NCBI GenBank assembly: GCA_001510135.1
Contig: LFER01000044.1
Location: 1 to 58,853 of the forward strand
Reading direction: 5' to 3'
Source of the DNA: Alphaproteobacteria bacterium casp-alpha6
GTDB taxonomy: Bacteria; Pseudomonadota; Alphaproteobacteria; Rhodobacterales; Rhodobacteraceae
DNA: 58,853 bases
A program made the translations under genes and the position numbers. The notes beneath the pieces were generated by a model. It ran no database searches. It had not been told where the DNA came from and worked only from the letters and a program-made list of their open reading frames with translations. Below are positions 34,593-44,281 of the stretch, piece after piece (the stretch's first letter is position 1; every line of letters begins with the position of its first letter).

Positions 34593-36139
34593 GTGTCAAA
34601 GCTGTCGGAACGGTGCGACGTGGACGCAGCGCACGGCGCAGCCTCCGCCAAACACGCGAGGTTGCCATGTTGCCCGCACTAAAGCGCAGGCTTCCTCTGA
34701 CCGAACCGATGGATCAGGATCAGATACAACGCATAGACCTTGCATCCATGCATATCCTTGAAAACACTGGGGTACATTTTCGCGATCCCATCGCCATTGC
34801 TGATTGGAAAAAGGTAGGCGCGAAAGTTGTAGACGAAACTGTTTATCTCGACCGACACATGGTCAGAGAGCTTATTTCCACCATCCCCTCAAATTTTATC
34901 TATCACGCGCGAAACCCCGACCATAATCTGCCCTTTGGGAATGACTACAGCATCTTTGTCCCAATGACAGGCGCGCCTTATCTCAGAGATCTCAACGACA
35001 TACGACGTAACCCGACGCTTGATGATCTGGCTGACTTCCACAAATTGTCCCAGATGCTTCCTTCGATGCATTCCAGCGCACATCATATCGTCGAACCCTA
35101 TGATCACCCCATCAGCCAACGCCATTTGCGCATCACCTATTCCTCGATGCGCTATAGTGACAAAACCTTTATGGGCATGACCACAAGCCCCAAAAACGCC
35201 GAGGACGTGATGGAGATGTGCGATATTCTATTTGGCACGGGATTTATCGATGATCATCCCGTGGTGACGGGGAATTGCAATGGAAACTCTCCGTTGGTTT
35301 GGGATGAAACCATGCTTGGCGCGATGCGCGCCTTTTGCCGGCGTAATCAGCCTGTTTTATGTTCGCCCTTCGTGCTTGGGGGTGCGAATACACCGGCTTC
35401 TGTGGCACCAAGCGTTGCACAATTGAATGCAGAGGCGCTCTCTGCGCTGGCTTATACGCAAGTCATCCGCAAAGGCGCACCGGCGATTTATGGCCATTAT
35501 CTGTCGACCGTATCGATGAAATCCGGAGCCCCCATGGCCGGCACTCCGGAAATTAGCCTGATGAATTTCATGATTGGTCAGATGGCCCGCTTCTATGATG
35601 TGCCCTGGCGCACATCAAACACGCTTGGCGGCGCCAAAACCTTTGACGCGCAAGCGGGCTATGAAAGCGCAACGACCCTCATGGCGGTGATGATGGCGGG
35701 GGCCAATTATATCTGGCATTCTGCCGGTTGGAACGAAGCAGGAATGCATTGTTCCATCGCCAAATTCATCGTGGACGCAGAACAATGCGCCATGGCCTAC
35801 CGCATGGCAGAGGGCATAAATTGGGATGATTTTGACGAAGCTGTTTCTGCCATCGCAGAGGTCGGGCCGGGCGGGCATTATTTAGGGCATCCCCACACGC
35901 TCGAAAATTTCCAGCGGGCATTCTTTATGCCCAATATGTTTGACAATAATTCCATCGAACAATGGCAGGCCGAAGGCAGCGTTGAAATCACGGAACGTGC
36001 CCTCACTGAGGCCAAGTCGCTGTTAGGCGATTACGAAGAACCTAAACTTGATGAGGCGGTACACGAAGAATTGCGCGACTACATTGCGCGGCGCGAAACA
36101 GAGATCCCTGCGGCAGACGCCCTTAATCAGGAGTTTTAA
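34589..36139 (+). CDS. trimethylamine methyltransferase (MttB) family protein, non-pyrrolysine
   Basis: A 516-residue MttB-superfamily TIM-barrel protein (PF06253). Family segments are visible: SSAHHIVEP near residue 170, TGNCNGNSPLVWDE near 230, and FDAQAGYESATTLM near 355, followed by AGMHCSIAKFIVDAEQ. The reading frame has no internal TAG, so it lacks pyrrolysine, like the characterised betaine demethylases MtgB and MtpB. Such proteins move a methyl group from a quaternary amine to a corrinoid protein; no corrinoid partner is in this window. The start overlaps the ALDH stop (ATGA). In this operon it likely demethylates or otherwise activates the imported substrate. Confidence 0.9.
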   Translation: MSVKAVGTVRRGRSARRSLRQTREVAMLPALKRRLPLTEPMDQDQIQRIDLASMHILENTGVHFRDPIAIADWKKVGAKVVDETVYLDRHMVRELISTIPSNFIYHARNPDHNLPFGNDYSIFVPMTGAPYLRDLNDIRRNPTLDDLADFHKLSQMLPSMHSSAHHIVEPYDHPISQRHLRITYSSMRYSDKTFMGMTTSPKNAEDVMEMCDILFGTGFIDDHPVVTGNCNGNSPLVWDETMLGAMRAFCRRNQPVLCSPFVLGGANTPASVAPSVAQLNAEALSALAYTQVIRKGAPAIYGHYLSTVSMKSGAPMAGTPEISLMNFMIGQMARFYDVPWRTSNTLGGAKTFDAQAGYESATTLMAVMMAGANYIWHSAGWNEAGMHCSIAKFIVDAEQCAMAYRMAEGINWDDFDEAVSAIAEVGPGGHYLGHPHTLENFQRAFFMPNMFDNNSIEQWQAEGSVEITERALTEAKSLLGDYEEPKLDEAVHEELRDYIARRETEIPAADALNQEF

Positions 36140-36142
36140 CAG

Positions 36143-36856
36143 ATGCGGTTTTCAGGAAAAGTTGCTTTGGTCACAGGGGCCACTGGCGGTATCGGTCAGG
36201 CGATCGTCAAAAAATTGCGCAGCGAGGGCGCTACCGTCGTGACAACGGACCGCGAAGGCGCCGACATCTGCGGTGATCTGATGGAAGCCGGATTTTGCGA
36301 TGCACTCCCCTTTGAGGTGATGAAAACACAAGGACGGCTCGATATTCTGATCAATAATGCAGGCATCATCACACGCGGAAAGATCACCGAGTCCAGCGAT
36401 GAGGATTTCACACGCACCATGGCAATAAATGTAGAGGCACCCTTTCGCCTAAGCCGCGCTGCCATTGGGATCATGGCAAATTCGGGTGGTGGCGCAATTA
36501 TAAACACTTCAAGTTGTTGGGGCGTGCACCCGGGGCCTGACCACCCGATTTATATCATGTCCAAAGCGGCGATTGCCTCGCTCACCCAATGTTTGGGCCG
36601 CGATCACGCGCATCAGAAAATTCGTGTGAACGCAGTCTGCCCTAACGAAGTCAACACCCCCATGTTGCGGACCGGTTTTAGCATTCGAGGGCTTGATCCG
36701 GACACGGCAATAGAGGATTTGAATGCCTCGGTCCCGCTTGGTCGGATTGCAGAACCCGAAGACATCGCCGACGTCATCGCTTTTCTCGCCTCTGAAGAGG
36801 CACGCTATATCTGCGGAGCGCTTGTCGAGGTTAACGGTGGAAAACCTGTAGCATGA
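36143..36856 (+). CDS. SDR family oxidoreductase (first of pair)
   Basis: A 237-residue classical short-chain dehydrogenase. The NAD(P)-binding motif is TGATGGIG (residues about 10-17), NNAG appears as INNAGI, and the catalytic set is Ser (NTSS) with Y-x3-K in YIMSKAA near residue 140. An acidic D37 region (TTDREGAD) after the second beta strand suggests NAD preference. The gene lies 3 nt after the MttB-family stop and overlaps the next SDR by 4 nt (ATGA). It probably interconverts an alcohol and ketone in the pathway. Confidence 0.9.
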   Translation: MRFSGKVALVTGATGGIGQAIVKKLRSEGATVVTTDREGADICGDLMEAGFCDALPFEVMKTQGRLDILINNAGIITRGKITESSDEDFTRTMAINVEAPFRLSRAAIGIMANSGGGAIINTSSCWGVHPGPDHPIYIMSKAAIASLTQCLGRDHAHQKIRVNAVCPNEVNTPMLRTGFSIRGLDPDTAIEDLNASVPLGRIAEPEDIADVIAFLASEEARYICGALVEVNGGKPVA

Positions 36857-37584
36857 GCGATCTTGATGGAAAAACGGCCCTTGTGACAGGCGCCTCAAGC
36901 GGCATCGGGTTGAGCACTGCAAGATTGCTGGAACAGCGTGGTGCAACAGTCTACACCGCTCAGCGCCGTGAAGGAGAGCAGTCTTGGATCGCGGCTGATT
37001 TTCTGGATGTTTCAACCCCCGAACACGTCATCAACACCCTGAAACAAAAGGAAACACACCTTGATATTCTGGTCAATAACGCAGGTATAATGCGCGAAGG
37101 CACGGTCGAAGAAACCAACCTGAACGATTGGCAGGATCAGATCACCGTCAATCTGACTATTCCCTATTTGCTGATCAAACACGCGCTTCCCCTTATGCGC
37201 GAAAACGGAGGCTCCATCGTAAATGTCGGCTCCATCGAAGGATTAGGAAGCAATCCACGCCATCCTGCCTACTGCGCTTCAAAAGGGGGCTTGCATGCTC
37301 TGACACGTGCAGTGGCGGTGGATCATGGACCTGAAGGCATTCGATGCAACGCCGTGGCACCGGGATGGATTGACACGCCGCTCAATGTGGATTTCATCAA
37401 TTCCCTTCCCGACCCAGATCAATTCAGGGAGAAAATCGGGGGCATTCATCCTCTGCGCCGCACTGGCACGGCGGAGGAGGTTGCAGAGCTCATCGTATGG
37501 CTTGCCTCTGATCAGGCCTCCTTTATGAGCGGGCAAATATTGACCCTTGATGGGGGACGTATGGCAAAATTGAGCCTCCCTTGA
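36853..37584 (+). CDS. SDR family oxidoreductase (second of pair)
   Basis: A 243-residue classical short-chain dehydrogenase with TGASSGIG, VNNAGIM, the catalytic Ser in NVGSIEGLG and Y-x3-K in YCASKGG. Arg residues after the second strand (AQRREG) suggest NADP preference, in contrast to the preceding SDR. It is a diverged paralogue of that gene; the pair may handle two steps or stereoisomers. Start and stop are both coupled, ATGA upstream and TTGA into the FAD oxidoreductase. Confidence 0.9.
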   Translation: MSDLDGKTALVTGASSGIGLSTARLLEQRGATVYTAQRREGEQSWIAADFLDVSTPEHVINTLKQKETHLDILVNNAGIMREGTVEETNLNDWQDQITVNLTIPYLLIKHALPLMRENGGSIVNVGSIEGLGSNPRHPAYCASKGGLHALTRAVAVDHGPEGIRCNAVAPGWIDTPLNVDFINSLPDPDQFREKIGGIHPLRRTGTAEEVAELIVWLASDQASFMSGQILTLDGGRMAKLSLP

Positions 37585-38915
37585 AAGTCAAAGCGCTTCC
37601 ACATAACCCTGGCCCCGCCGCATGGAACGCGATCCTGCCGAAGCAAGACAGCTTGCACAGCCTTTCGGCGCAGGAAACGGCTGATTGGCTGGTCATCGGT
37701 GCAGGCTTTGCAGGGCTTTCTGCCGCGCGCCGTCTACAGATAGAAGCGCCAAACGACCGTATCATCATCTTGGAAGCCAAAGGACTTGCCGAAGGTCCCG
37801 CCGGTCGTAATTCGGGTTTCATGATTGATCTTCCCCATGATCTTACGAGCGACGACTACGGAGGCCAAATTGACAAAGACCGCATCACGATCGCGCAAAA
37901 CCGACTAGCCATCGACTTTGCGCGAGACATGGTTGAGACGCTTCACCTGCCATCCGAGGCATTTCGAGAGGTTGGAAAAATTAACGCCGCCGCTTCGGAA
38001 AAAGGGCTGAAGCATAACGGCGAATATGCCGCGCATTTGAATAATTTAGGCGAACCACATGCAGTGCTTGATGCACAAGAAATGCAGGAAATCACGGGTA
38101 TTTCCTATTATCAGGGCGGGCTTTTTACGCCCGGCGCTGTCATGCTCCAACCCGCACTTTATATCCGCAGCTTAGGCGCAAAGCTTCCGTCAAATCGGTT
38201 GCGCATCTACGAAAACTCCCCCGTTGTCGCCTTGCAACGAAAAGACGGCCTTTGGCAGGCAAAAACGCCAAAAGGCAGTATTCGTGCCCCCAAGGTCATT
38301 CTGGCTGTTAACGGGCATGTCGAAAATTTTGGACAGTTCAGCCGACAACTTGTCCATGTCTTTACCTATGCCTCCATGACACGCGCGCTCAGCAGTGAAG
38401 ACTGCGCAAAACTGGGGGGACACCCAGACTGGGGTCTGACCCCTGCCGATCCCCTTGGCACCACCGTGCGGCGTATTTCAGGGGATGGAGGGGACCGCAT
38501 CATTGTCCGCAACCGCTTTACCTATGAACCATCGATGATGCCCAGCGCGCGGGTGCAAAAAAGCGTTTATAGAACCCATATCCAAAGCTTCGCTGCGCGC
38601 TTTCCCATGCTCAAAAGCGTTGCGATGGAATATCAATGGGGGGGGCATCTGACGCTTTCGCTCAACAACGTTGCGGCTTTTGGTGAAGTCGAAGACGGTC
38701 TATTTTCCGCCTGCTGCCAGAATGGATTGGGGACCGTCAAAGGAACGCTTCATGGTCTTGCCGCGGCCGATCTCGCTATGGGACGTGACAACGATCTGAT
38801 CCGGCAACTCCAATCTGCGCCAGCACCAAAACACCTACCCCCAGAGCCAATCGCCACCCTTGGAGCGGCATTGAGATTGTGTTGGGGGGAATTGCGCGCC
38901 GGAAAAGAACTCTAA
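37581..38915 (+). CDS. FAD-dependent oxidoreductase, DAO family
   Basis: A 444-residue flavoprotein of the D-amino acid oxidase/PuuB-like group (PF01266). The dinucleotide-binding motif is VIGAGFAGLSAARR (residues about 33-46), then GPAGRNSGFMID, a segment typical of amine and gamma-glutamylputrescine oxidases, and FSACCQNGLGTVKGTLHGL near the C-terminus. These enzymes oxidise secondary or tertiary amines, N-methyl amino acids or primary amines. The start is TTG overlapping the upstream stop. It is the last gene of the coupled operon and fits N-demethylation or deamination after the MttB-like step. Confidence 0.88.
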   Translation: MKVKALPHNPGPAAWNAILPKQDSLHSLSAQETADWLVIGAGFAGLSAARRLQIEAPNDRIIILEAKGLAEGPAGRNSGFMIDLPHDLTSDDYGGQIDKDRITIAQNRLAIDFARDMVETLHLPSEAFREVGKINAAASEKGLKHNGEYAAHLNNLGEPHAVLDAQEMQEITGISYYQGGLFTPGAVMLQPALYIRSLGAKLPSNRLRIYENSPVVALQRKDGLWQAKTPKGSIRAPKVILAVNGHVENFGQFSRQLVHVFTYASMTRALSSEDCAKLGGHPDWGLTPADPLGTTVRRISGDGGDRIIVRNRFTYEPSMMPSARVQKSVYRTHIQSFAARFPMLKSVAMEYQWGGHLTLSLNNVAAFGEVEDGLFSACCQNGLGTVKGTLHGLAAADLAMGRDNDLIRQLQSAPAPKHLPPEPIATLGAALRLCWGELRAGKEL

Positions 38916-39277
38916 TGACCTGCTCCGTCAGAAAAATAAGACATTAAATCCCGATCACTCTGCCATTTCTTACTTTCTCTAAAAATTCCCTAATTATTCT
39001 GCAGACAAATACGTGACGCAAAATATAACGCAGGATGATAAAATTTTATCCTACGTAAATACCGGCCGATGCTGTTAAATTTATCTCAAAAATTCAATAT
39101 TTTGCAACGTATTTCACTTTGAAAAACATAACCTAAACTTAATAAAATATCCCATGTTCACAGTTTAGAACCAAAATTTAAGGTTGTTATTTTAGGCTCA
39201 TTTTGAATCGAGCGAGAACAAAAAATTCTCAAATCCTTATCCATTCATGAGAATAACCATCATACTGAGAAACTGTC
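38916..39277. other. AT-rich intergenic gap with a palindrome
   Basis: No gene is seen. The gap is clearly more AT-rich than its flanks. A near-palindrome with arms AGGAT...ATCCT around an AT core lies at 39032-39052, and TACGT copies flank it more widely (39010-39056). It probably holds the promoter of the surface-protein gene that follows. Confidence 0.4.
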
Positions 39278-41971
39278 ATGAGCAATGCGATTGAAAATAA
39301 TATAAAAATCACCTTTTCAACCTCAGAACTTTCGCCAGACACCAAAGCGACCCTGATTTATTCGCATAGCAAAGACGTTTTGGTTTCTTCTGACGAAACC
39401 CTTTTTGATGAAAACCTCTTTGGGGCCATTTATGTCACAGACAAAGGGGACATCGTTTTCACAAAAGACAATGCAGACAGGCATTCTCTAAACACCGTGA
39501 CGACCGCCATGCTGTCAAATGCCACCGTTTTATCGCCTGAAATAGCGAATGGCGTGTTCAGCGCAAATGATAGAACATCTGTCGTTTTACACCGATCTTT
39601 GCAGGACCAAACTCTGACAATCGTTTGGCATAATTTATACATCTCTTCAGAAACCGGTGACGAGGACATCGATTTTGCCGTAACGATGACAGGCTTCCAA
39701 GACGGGACATTGCAGCTGGATGCGCAGCTTCAACCTTTGGAGTTTCCCCATTACAAAGAATCCGCGCTCCCCCTTTCAAAAGCAAACGGTTCAGCAGATA
39801 CAATTTTGCAGAACGACGGGTATGTCGTGGAAGATGCCGGAGCCGAAAAAGAAAACCAAGTGAGCAGTGAAGAAGGGCCTGCACTGTTTGAAAACACCGC
39901 AAAAGCCGAGATTACAGAGAATGATCCGGTCCTTTCTAACGAACCGACGGATACAGCTTTGAACGACCCGTCAGATGCGTTTTCGTATGAGGTAGACAGT
40001 GCCGAGGTTGAACTTGAAGATGCTGACGCTACGCGCCAAACCCGCACTATTTTTACTAACTTGTTGAGCGGCCTTGGAGGAGAATTGGGATATGGTGAAA
40101 ACTCTTATAGAGCTAATGTTGGCACCCCTGCGGACGATGGTTCTTACAGAATTTTTTCTGCAGGAGACGCGGGTTCCTTATTCGCAAACGGGGTGACAAT
40201 TGAAGATCAAACCTACAAATATCTTTACTTTAACACAAATGGTGCGGCATATTGGGCTACTGATGAAAACCACAATTGGCAACATTATAAAAATTTGCAA
40301 ATACATCCGGATAAAGCAATTTTTGCGGCATTTTTTACTGACATCGGTTTACATCGCACCGATTAGGCCGATGTTTTATGGGACTTTGATCAAGAAGGCA
40401 AAAGGATTGTCATAACCTGGTACAAAGCGCCAGCCTATCATACCGACTCAATCCCTGGAGAGAATACATTTCAAATTATATTCACCGAAAAAGAAGACAA
40501 CAGTTTTACCGTTGCATATAAATACGGGCAGATTGAATTTGCCAATGGCAACACTGGAGGTTCAAACGCCGTCATTGGTATTATGACAAATACTTCAACT
40601 ACGGAGCTCCCCGCGTCTGGAAACGTCGGAGCGATCGAAAATTTAGCAACAACAACCCCCGAAGAAGGAAACGGCACCGGGAGTGTCCTCTGGGGAGTAG
40701 AGTCAACAGAGCCACCTGTTATAACCCCAGCCGATGGTATCGTACGCGGAACGACAAATTCTGAACTTATCAACAGTGAATTTACCGATAACGACGGTGA
40801 TCAAATTGATGCAACGGAGTCCAAGAACGACACGGTTTATGGCGACGGTGGAAACGATACGATTTATGCAGGCCTTGGTCATGATTCTGTCGATGGCGGG
40901 GAAGATCATGATAAAATACTTGGTGAAGATGGCAATGATACCCTAGACGGCGGACTGGGGAACGATACTATTTCTGGTGGTGCTGGCGAGGACCGGATGA
41001 CAGGTGGCGACGGAAATGACACCTTCATCTACGCTGAAGAAAGCGGGAACGACACAATCACCGATTTTTCAGAAAACGATTTTGTTGATCTGTCCCAAAT
41101 TTATAATGAAACGACAGTTACCTCCGACTTCAATAATGCACTTCACATGCTTCGTGAGGATGCAGATGATGGAAAACTCGACGGGCAGATAGAAGGCCAA
41201 ACCATAAATTCAATCTCCGGCAAAATTAACCTTACGCTTCTTGATGGAGCGAATTCAGCAATATCATCCTCGGCTTTGACGGCTGAAACAACTGGGGTCA
41301 TCTGTTTTTGCAAGGGAACAAAAGTGACCACAGGTCGAGGAGAAATTAAGGTGGAAAACCTTACATCCGGCGATTTGATCAAGACCCTTGATCATGGGAT
41401 GCAGCCCCTATCGTTGGTCTTAAAAAGCATTGTCACCCCCGAAGAATTGAAAAGAAATTCCAAATTATATCCCATCAAATTTAACAAAGGCTCTTTGGGG
41501 AATGGATTACCAAAAAGAGCGCTCAAAGTATCGCGGCAACATCGCCTTGTGTTGACTAGCTTACATCAAACTAAAACTGTCGAAGACGGTGCCATTTTGC
41601 TTTCAGCAATCCACTTGGTCGAATTACCGGGAGTTTCAATATTTAAAAAAGACCACTCTATCGAATATTATCATCTCGTTTTTGACAAACACGAAATAAT
41701 TTTTGCCGAAGGATGCAAAACCGAAAGCTTTTTCCCCGGGAAGATCGCAATCAAGTCGCTTAGCCATTGCGCGCGCGTCAAATTATTTTCTCATTATAAT
41801 CAGATCGATCTCACCAAAATGGCGAAAAATCCGGCGCGAAAAATGCTTATCGGGAAAAGTGCGAAGCTCGCCGTTTTCAAAGTATTAATGCGGCTTGGCC
41901 GATCCAAAAAAATGCAATTAAACAGACCCCTTGGGCCCGCAGCGGCAAACCTGATGAATAAAGTTAGCTAG
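39278..41971 (+). pseudogene. NIDO-RTX-Hint surface protein gene with an in-frame TAG
   Basis: One continuous frame of 897 codons is interrupted only by TAG at 40364-40366 (codon 363). Residues 1-270 are an acidic Thr/Ser-rich region of no known family. About 275-435 is a NIDO-like (nidogen) domain; the TAG falls inside it, between DIGLHRTD and ADVLWDFD. After it come ITWYKAP and NTFQIIFTEK, matching NIDO. Residues 517-583 hold about seven Ca-binding RTX nonapeptides (GGxGNDTh). A Hint_2 autoprocessing domain begins at CFCKGTKV (C676, C678), with SRQHRLVL and DKHEIIFAEGC. No N-terminal signal; export by type I secretion is expected. A single base change explains the break. If not read through, the product ends at residue 362. 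Confidence 0.87.
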
Positions 41972-42192
41972 GTACAACCAAGGCCATATCGTTAAAAATA
42001 CAAGATCGCTATTCAAGAAAACCATGGCAAAAACTTCTTTATGCTGCACAAAACTCGCATGGACCTCTGGGCCCTCACTGCTCATTCGCATTCTTTGGGA
42101 CTTTGGCGTTCTGCCGTGCCTATATGGAGACTTGTGGTCTTGCGCGAAAGCCGTTCTTATGGGCGGCAGATAATATTTTGAGAGGTTTCTTG

Positions 42193-43140
42193 ATGACCCA
42201 TCATCTGTCTGCCACACCGCAAACCTGCGCGTGGGGGTATTTTGATGCCGCGCTTCCCCCCTGCCTTGAAATTGACAGCGGTGACTGCGTCGTTGTTGAT
42301 ACCGTAACTGGGGGACCGGAACATATCCCGCCTGAAAATAAAGGATTTCATGTTCCCAGTGAGCTCTTTGATATTCATAGAGACTGCCCTGCGATGCTGC
42401 CCGGGCATATTTTGACGGGTCCGATCGCGATAAAAGGTGCACTGCCGGGGCAGGTGCTTCAGATAGATATTCTCGACATCAAACTGCGGCAAAATTGGGG
42501 GTGGAATATCATTCGCCCTTTAGCGGGTACGCTGCCTCATGAGTTTCAAACTGCAAGAAAGGTGACTATTCCGCTTGATTTGAAAACAATGACAGCAGAA
42601 CTTTCTTGGGGTCTAGAACTGCCGCTGAACCCGTTTTTTGGAGTGATGGGCGTGGCTCCACCCAGAAATTGGGGACGCATTTCATCCATCCAGCCCCGCG
42701 CCCACGGTGGCAATATTGACAATAAAGAACTGATTGCCGGCACAACACTTTATCTTCCTATCTTCGAAGAGGGCGCATTGTTTTCCTGTGGGGATGGACA
42801 CGGAGCGCAAGGAGACGGGGAAGTCTGCGTCACGGCAATTGAAACCGCGCTTTCAGGGAGGTTTCGTTTTAGCGTGCGCGACGATATGGCATTGCACACC
42901 CCCCAAGCAGAAACGCCCACTGACTTTATCACTATGGGCATTCACGAAGATTTAAACCGCTGCGCCGAAGACGCGCTTCGAAACATGATCAATTTGATTA
43001 CCGCCAAAACGGGGCTCAGCCGTGAAGACGCCTATATGCTATGTTCGCTTGCGGGGGATTTGCGCGTGACCCAGACGGTCAATGGAAACAAAGGCATTCA
43101 TATGATGATGAAGAAATCTTTGCTCGAAAAAGCAGCATAA
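42193..43140 (+). CDS. acetamidase/formamidase family protein
   Basis: A 315-residue FmdA/AmdA-family hydrolase (PF03069). GDCVVVDTVTGGPEH near the N-terminus, GHILTGPIAIKGA and the metal-site segment SCGDGHGAQGDGEVC (near residue 200) are family hallmarks. These zinc enzymes hydrolyse formamide or acetamide to ammonia and the acid; the true substrate may be another small amide. AGAGG stands 8 nt before the ATG at 42193. The gene is coupled to a Gfo/Idh dehydrogenase 13 nt downstream. It may extend the catabolic island on the other side of the surface-protein gene. Confidence 0.88.
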   Translation: MTHHLSATPQTCAWGYFDAALPPCLEIDSGDCVVVDTVTGGPEHIPPENKGFHVPSELFDIHRDCPAMLPGHILTGPIAIKGALPGQVLQIDILDIKLRQNWGWNIIRPLAGTLPHEFQTARKVTIPLDLKTMTAELSWGLELPLNPFFGVMGVAPPRNWGRISSIQPRAHGGNIDNKELIAGTTLYLPIFEEGALFSCGDGHGAQGDGEVCVTAIETALSGRFRFSVRDDMALHTPQAETPTDFITMGIHEDLNRCAEDALRNMINLITAKTGLSREDAYMLCSLAGDLRVTQTVNGNKGIHMMMKKSLLEKAA

Positions 43141-43153
43141 AGGATCAGGATCT

Positions 43154-44113
43154 ATGGCAGTGAAAACGGCAATTATTGGTTGTGGTATTATGGGGCGGCG
43201 CATGCTCACCCATATGTTGGCCCATCCTGAGTATGAACCGGCCTTTCTTTGGGATCCAGATCAAGGGTCTTTGGCGCTCGCAAAAGAAACCGCACCAGAG
43301 GCAGAAATCGCACAAAGTGCCGCACAAGCCATTGCAAAGGCCGATCTTGTCTATCTCGCCTGCCCGCCAGTGGTGCGCAAAGCCTATGCGCTTGAGGCAG
43401 CAGACCTTGGAAAAGCGATATTTCTGGAAAAACCACTTGGTGTGGATATCGCGGAAAGTGAACGACTGGTGAGCGCGCTTCACCAAAAAGCAGTGCCGGC
43501 AGCCGTGAATTTCACCCAAGCCGCAGGGCCCGCCCTTCAGGGTGTGTCACAGTCGATAGCACAGGGTGTACTTGGCGACCTCTTCGGGGTTGATATCGTT
43601 CTGACCTATTCCGCATGGCCCCGCGCATGGCAAGTAGAGGCTGATTGGCTGCGATTTCGCGCAGAGGGCGGCATGACACGTGAAGTGCTGTCCCACTTCC
43701 TATTCTTTTCAGAACGCATTTTAGGACCGCTTGAGATCGATTTTGCAGCCCCCTCGTACCCAGAAAACCCCCTGCTCTGCGAGACAGCGCTTCTTGCGCG
43801 CCTTCATTCATCACGCGGACATCCCGTCAACATTCTCGCCAGTGTGGGAGGAGCACAACCTGACCGTCAGGAATTGACGGTTAAGGGCACGCTCAAAAGC
43901 CGCCGCATCAGCGATTTTTACATAGATGCTGTCTCTGACGGAGGGGAATTTGAAGAACTGTGTGAACGGCCAAGCGATCCAAGAGCTGCGAGCCTAAAAG
44001 CCCAGCTTGATGATCTGTTATTATGCATTTCTGGGGCGCCTCATCGCCTTGCCTCTTTGGATGAAGCGCTGCGTGTGCAAAAACTGGTTGAACAGCTTCT
44101 TTACGCCAAGTAA
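43154..44113 (+). CDS. Gfo/Idh/MocA family oxidoreductase
   Basis: A 319-residue dehydrogenase with the N-terminal Rossmann domain (AIIGCGIMGRRML; EKPLGV near residue 95 is the typical EKP motif) and a C-terminal alpha/beta substrate domain. The family acts on sugars, inositols and related polyols with NAD(P). AGGATC is near the ATG. It follows the acetamidase gene closely and so may act on the same substrate family as the CUT1 importer, which is sugar/polyol-type. The specific reaction is unknown. Confidence 0.85.
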   Translation: MAVKTAIIGCGIMGRRMLTHMLAHPEYEPAFLWDPDQGSLALAKETAPEAEIAQSAAQAIAKADLVYLACPPVVRKAYALEAADLGKAIFLEKPLGVDIAESERLVSALHQKAVPAAVNFTQAAGPALQGVSQSIAQGVLGDLFGVDIVLTYSAWPRAWQVEADWLRFRAEGGMTREVLSHFLFFSERILGPLEIDFAAPSYPENPLLCETALLARLHSSRGHPVNILASVGGAQPDRQELTVKGTLKSRRISDFYIDAVSDGGEFEELCERPSDPRAASLKAQLDDLLLCISGAPHRLASLDEALRVQKLVEQLLYAK

Positions 44114-44166
44114 GCGATCCAAAAGAATAAATCCAGACCTAGAGATTATTCAGGCGGAATAATGTC

Positions 44167-44185
44167 AGGTGATCTTGTGACACCT
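44167..44185. promoter_or_regulatory. inverted repeat upstream of malate synthase
   Basis: AGGTG-N9-CACCT is a perfect interrupted dyad about 97 nt before the malate synthase start. It could be an operator. No regulator can be named. Confidence 0.3.
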
Positions 44186-44281
44186 TCGGGAGAGGTATAC
44201 TTTGGAACACACTAATATGCAGAATACGTTTGTATTGACAGAGACATGTTTAAAAAATGCCGGCATCCGGGGGAGCAAATA

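Noticed and set aside
40364..40366. Pyrrolysine (TAG decoding) because an MttB homologue is nearby
   Set aside because: The MttB-family gene has no internal TAG, no pylT or pylS is seen, and the organism type does not normally decode pyrrolysine. A plain nonsense mutation is simpler.
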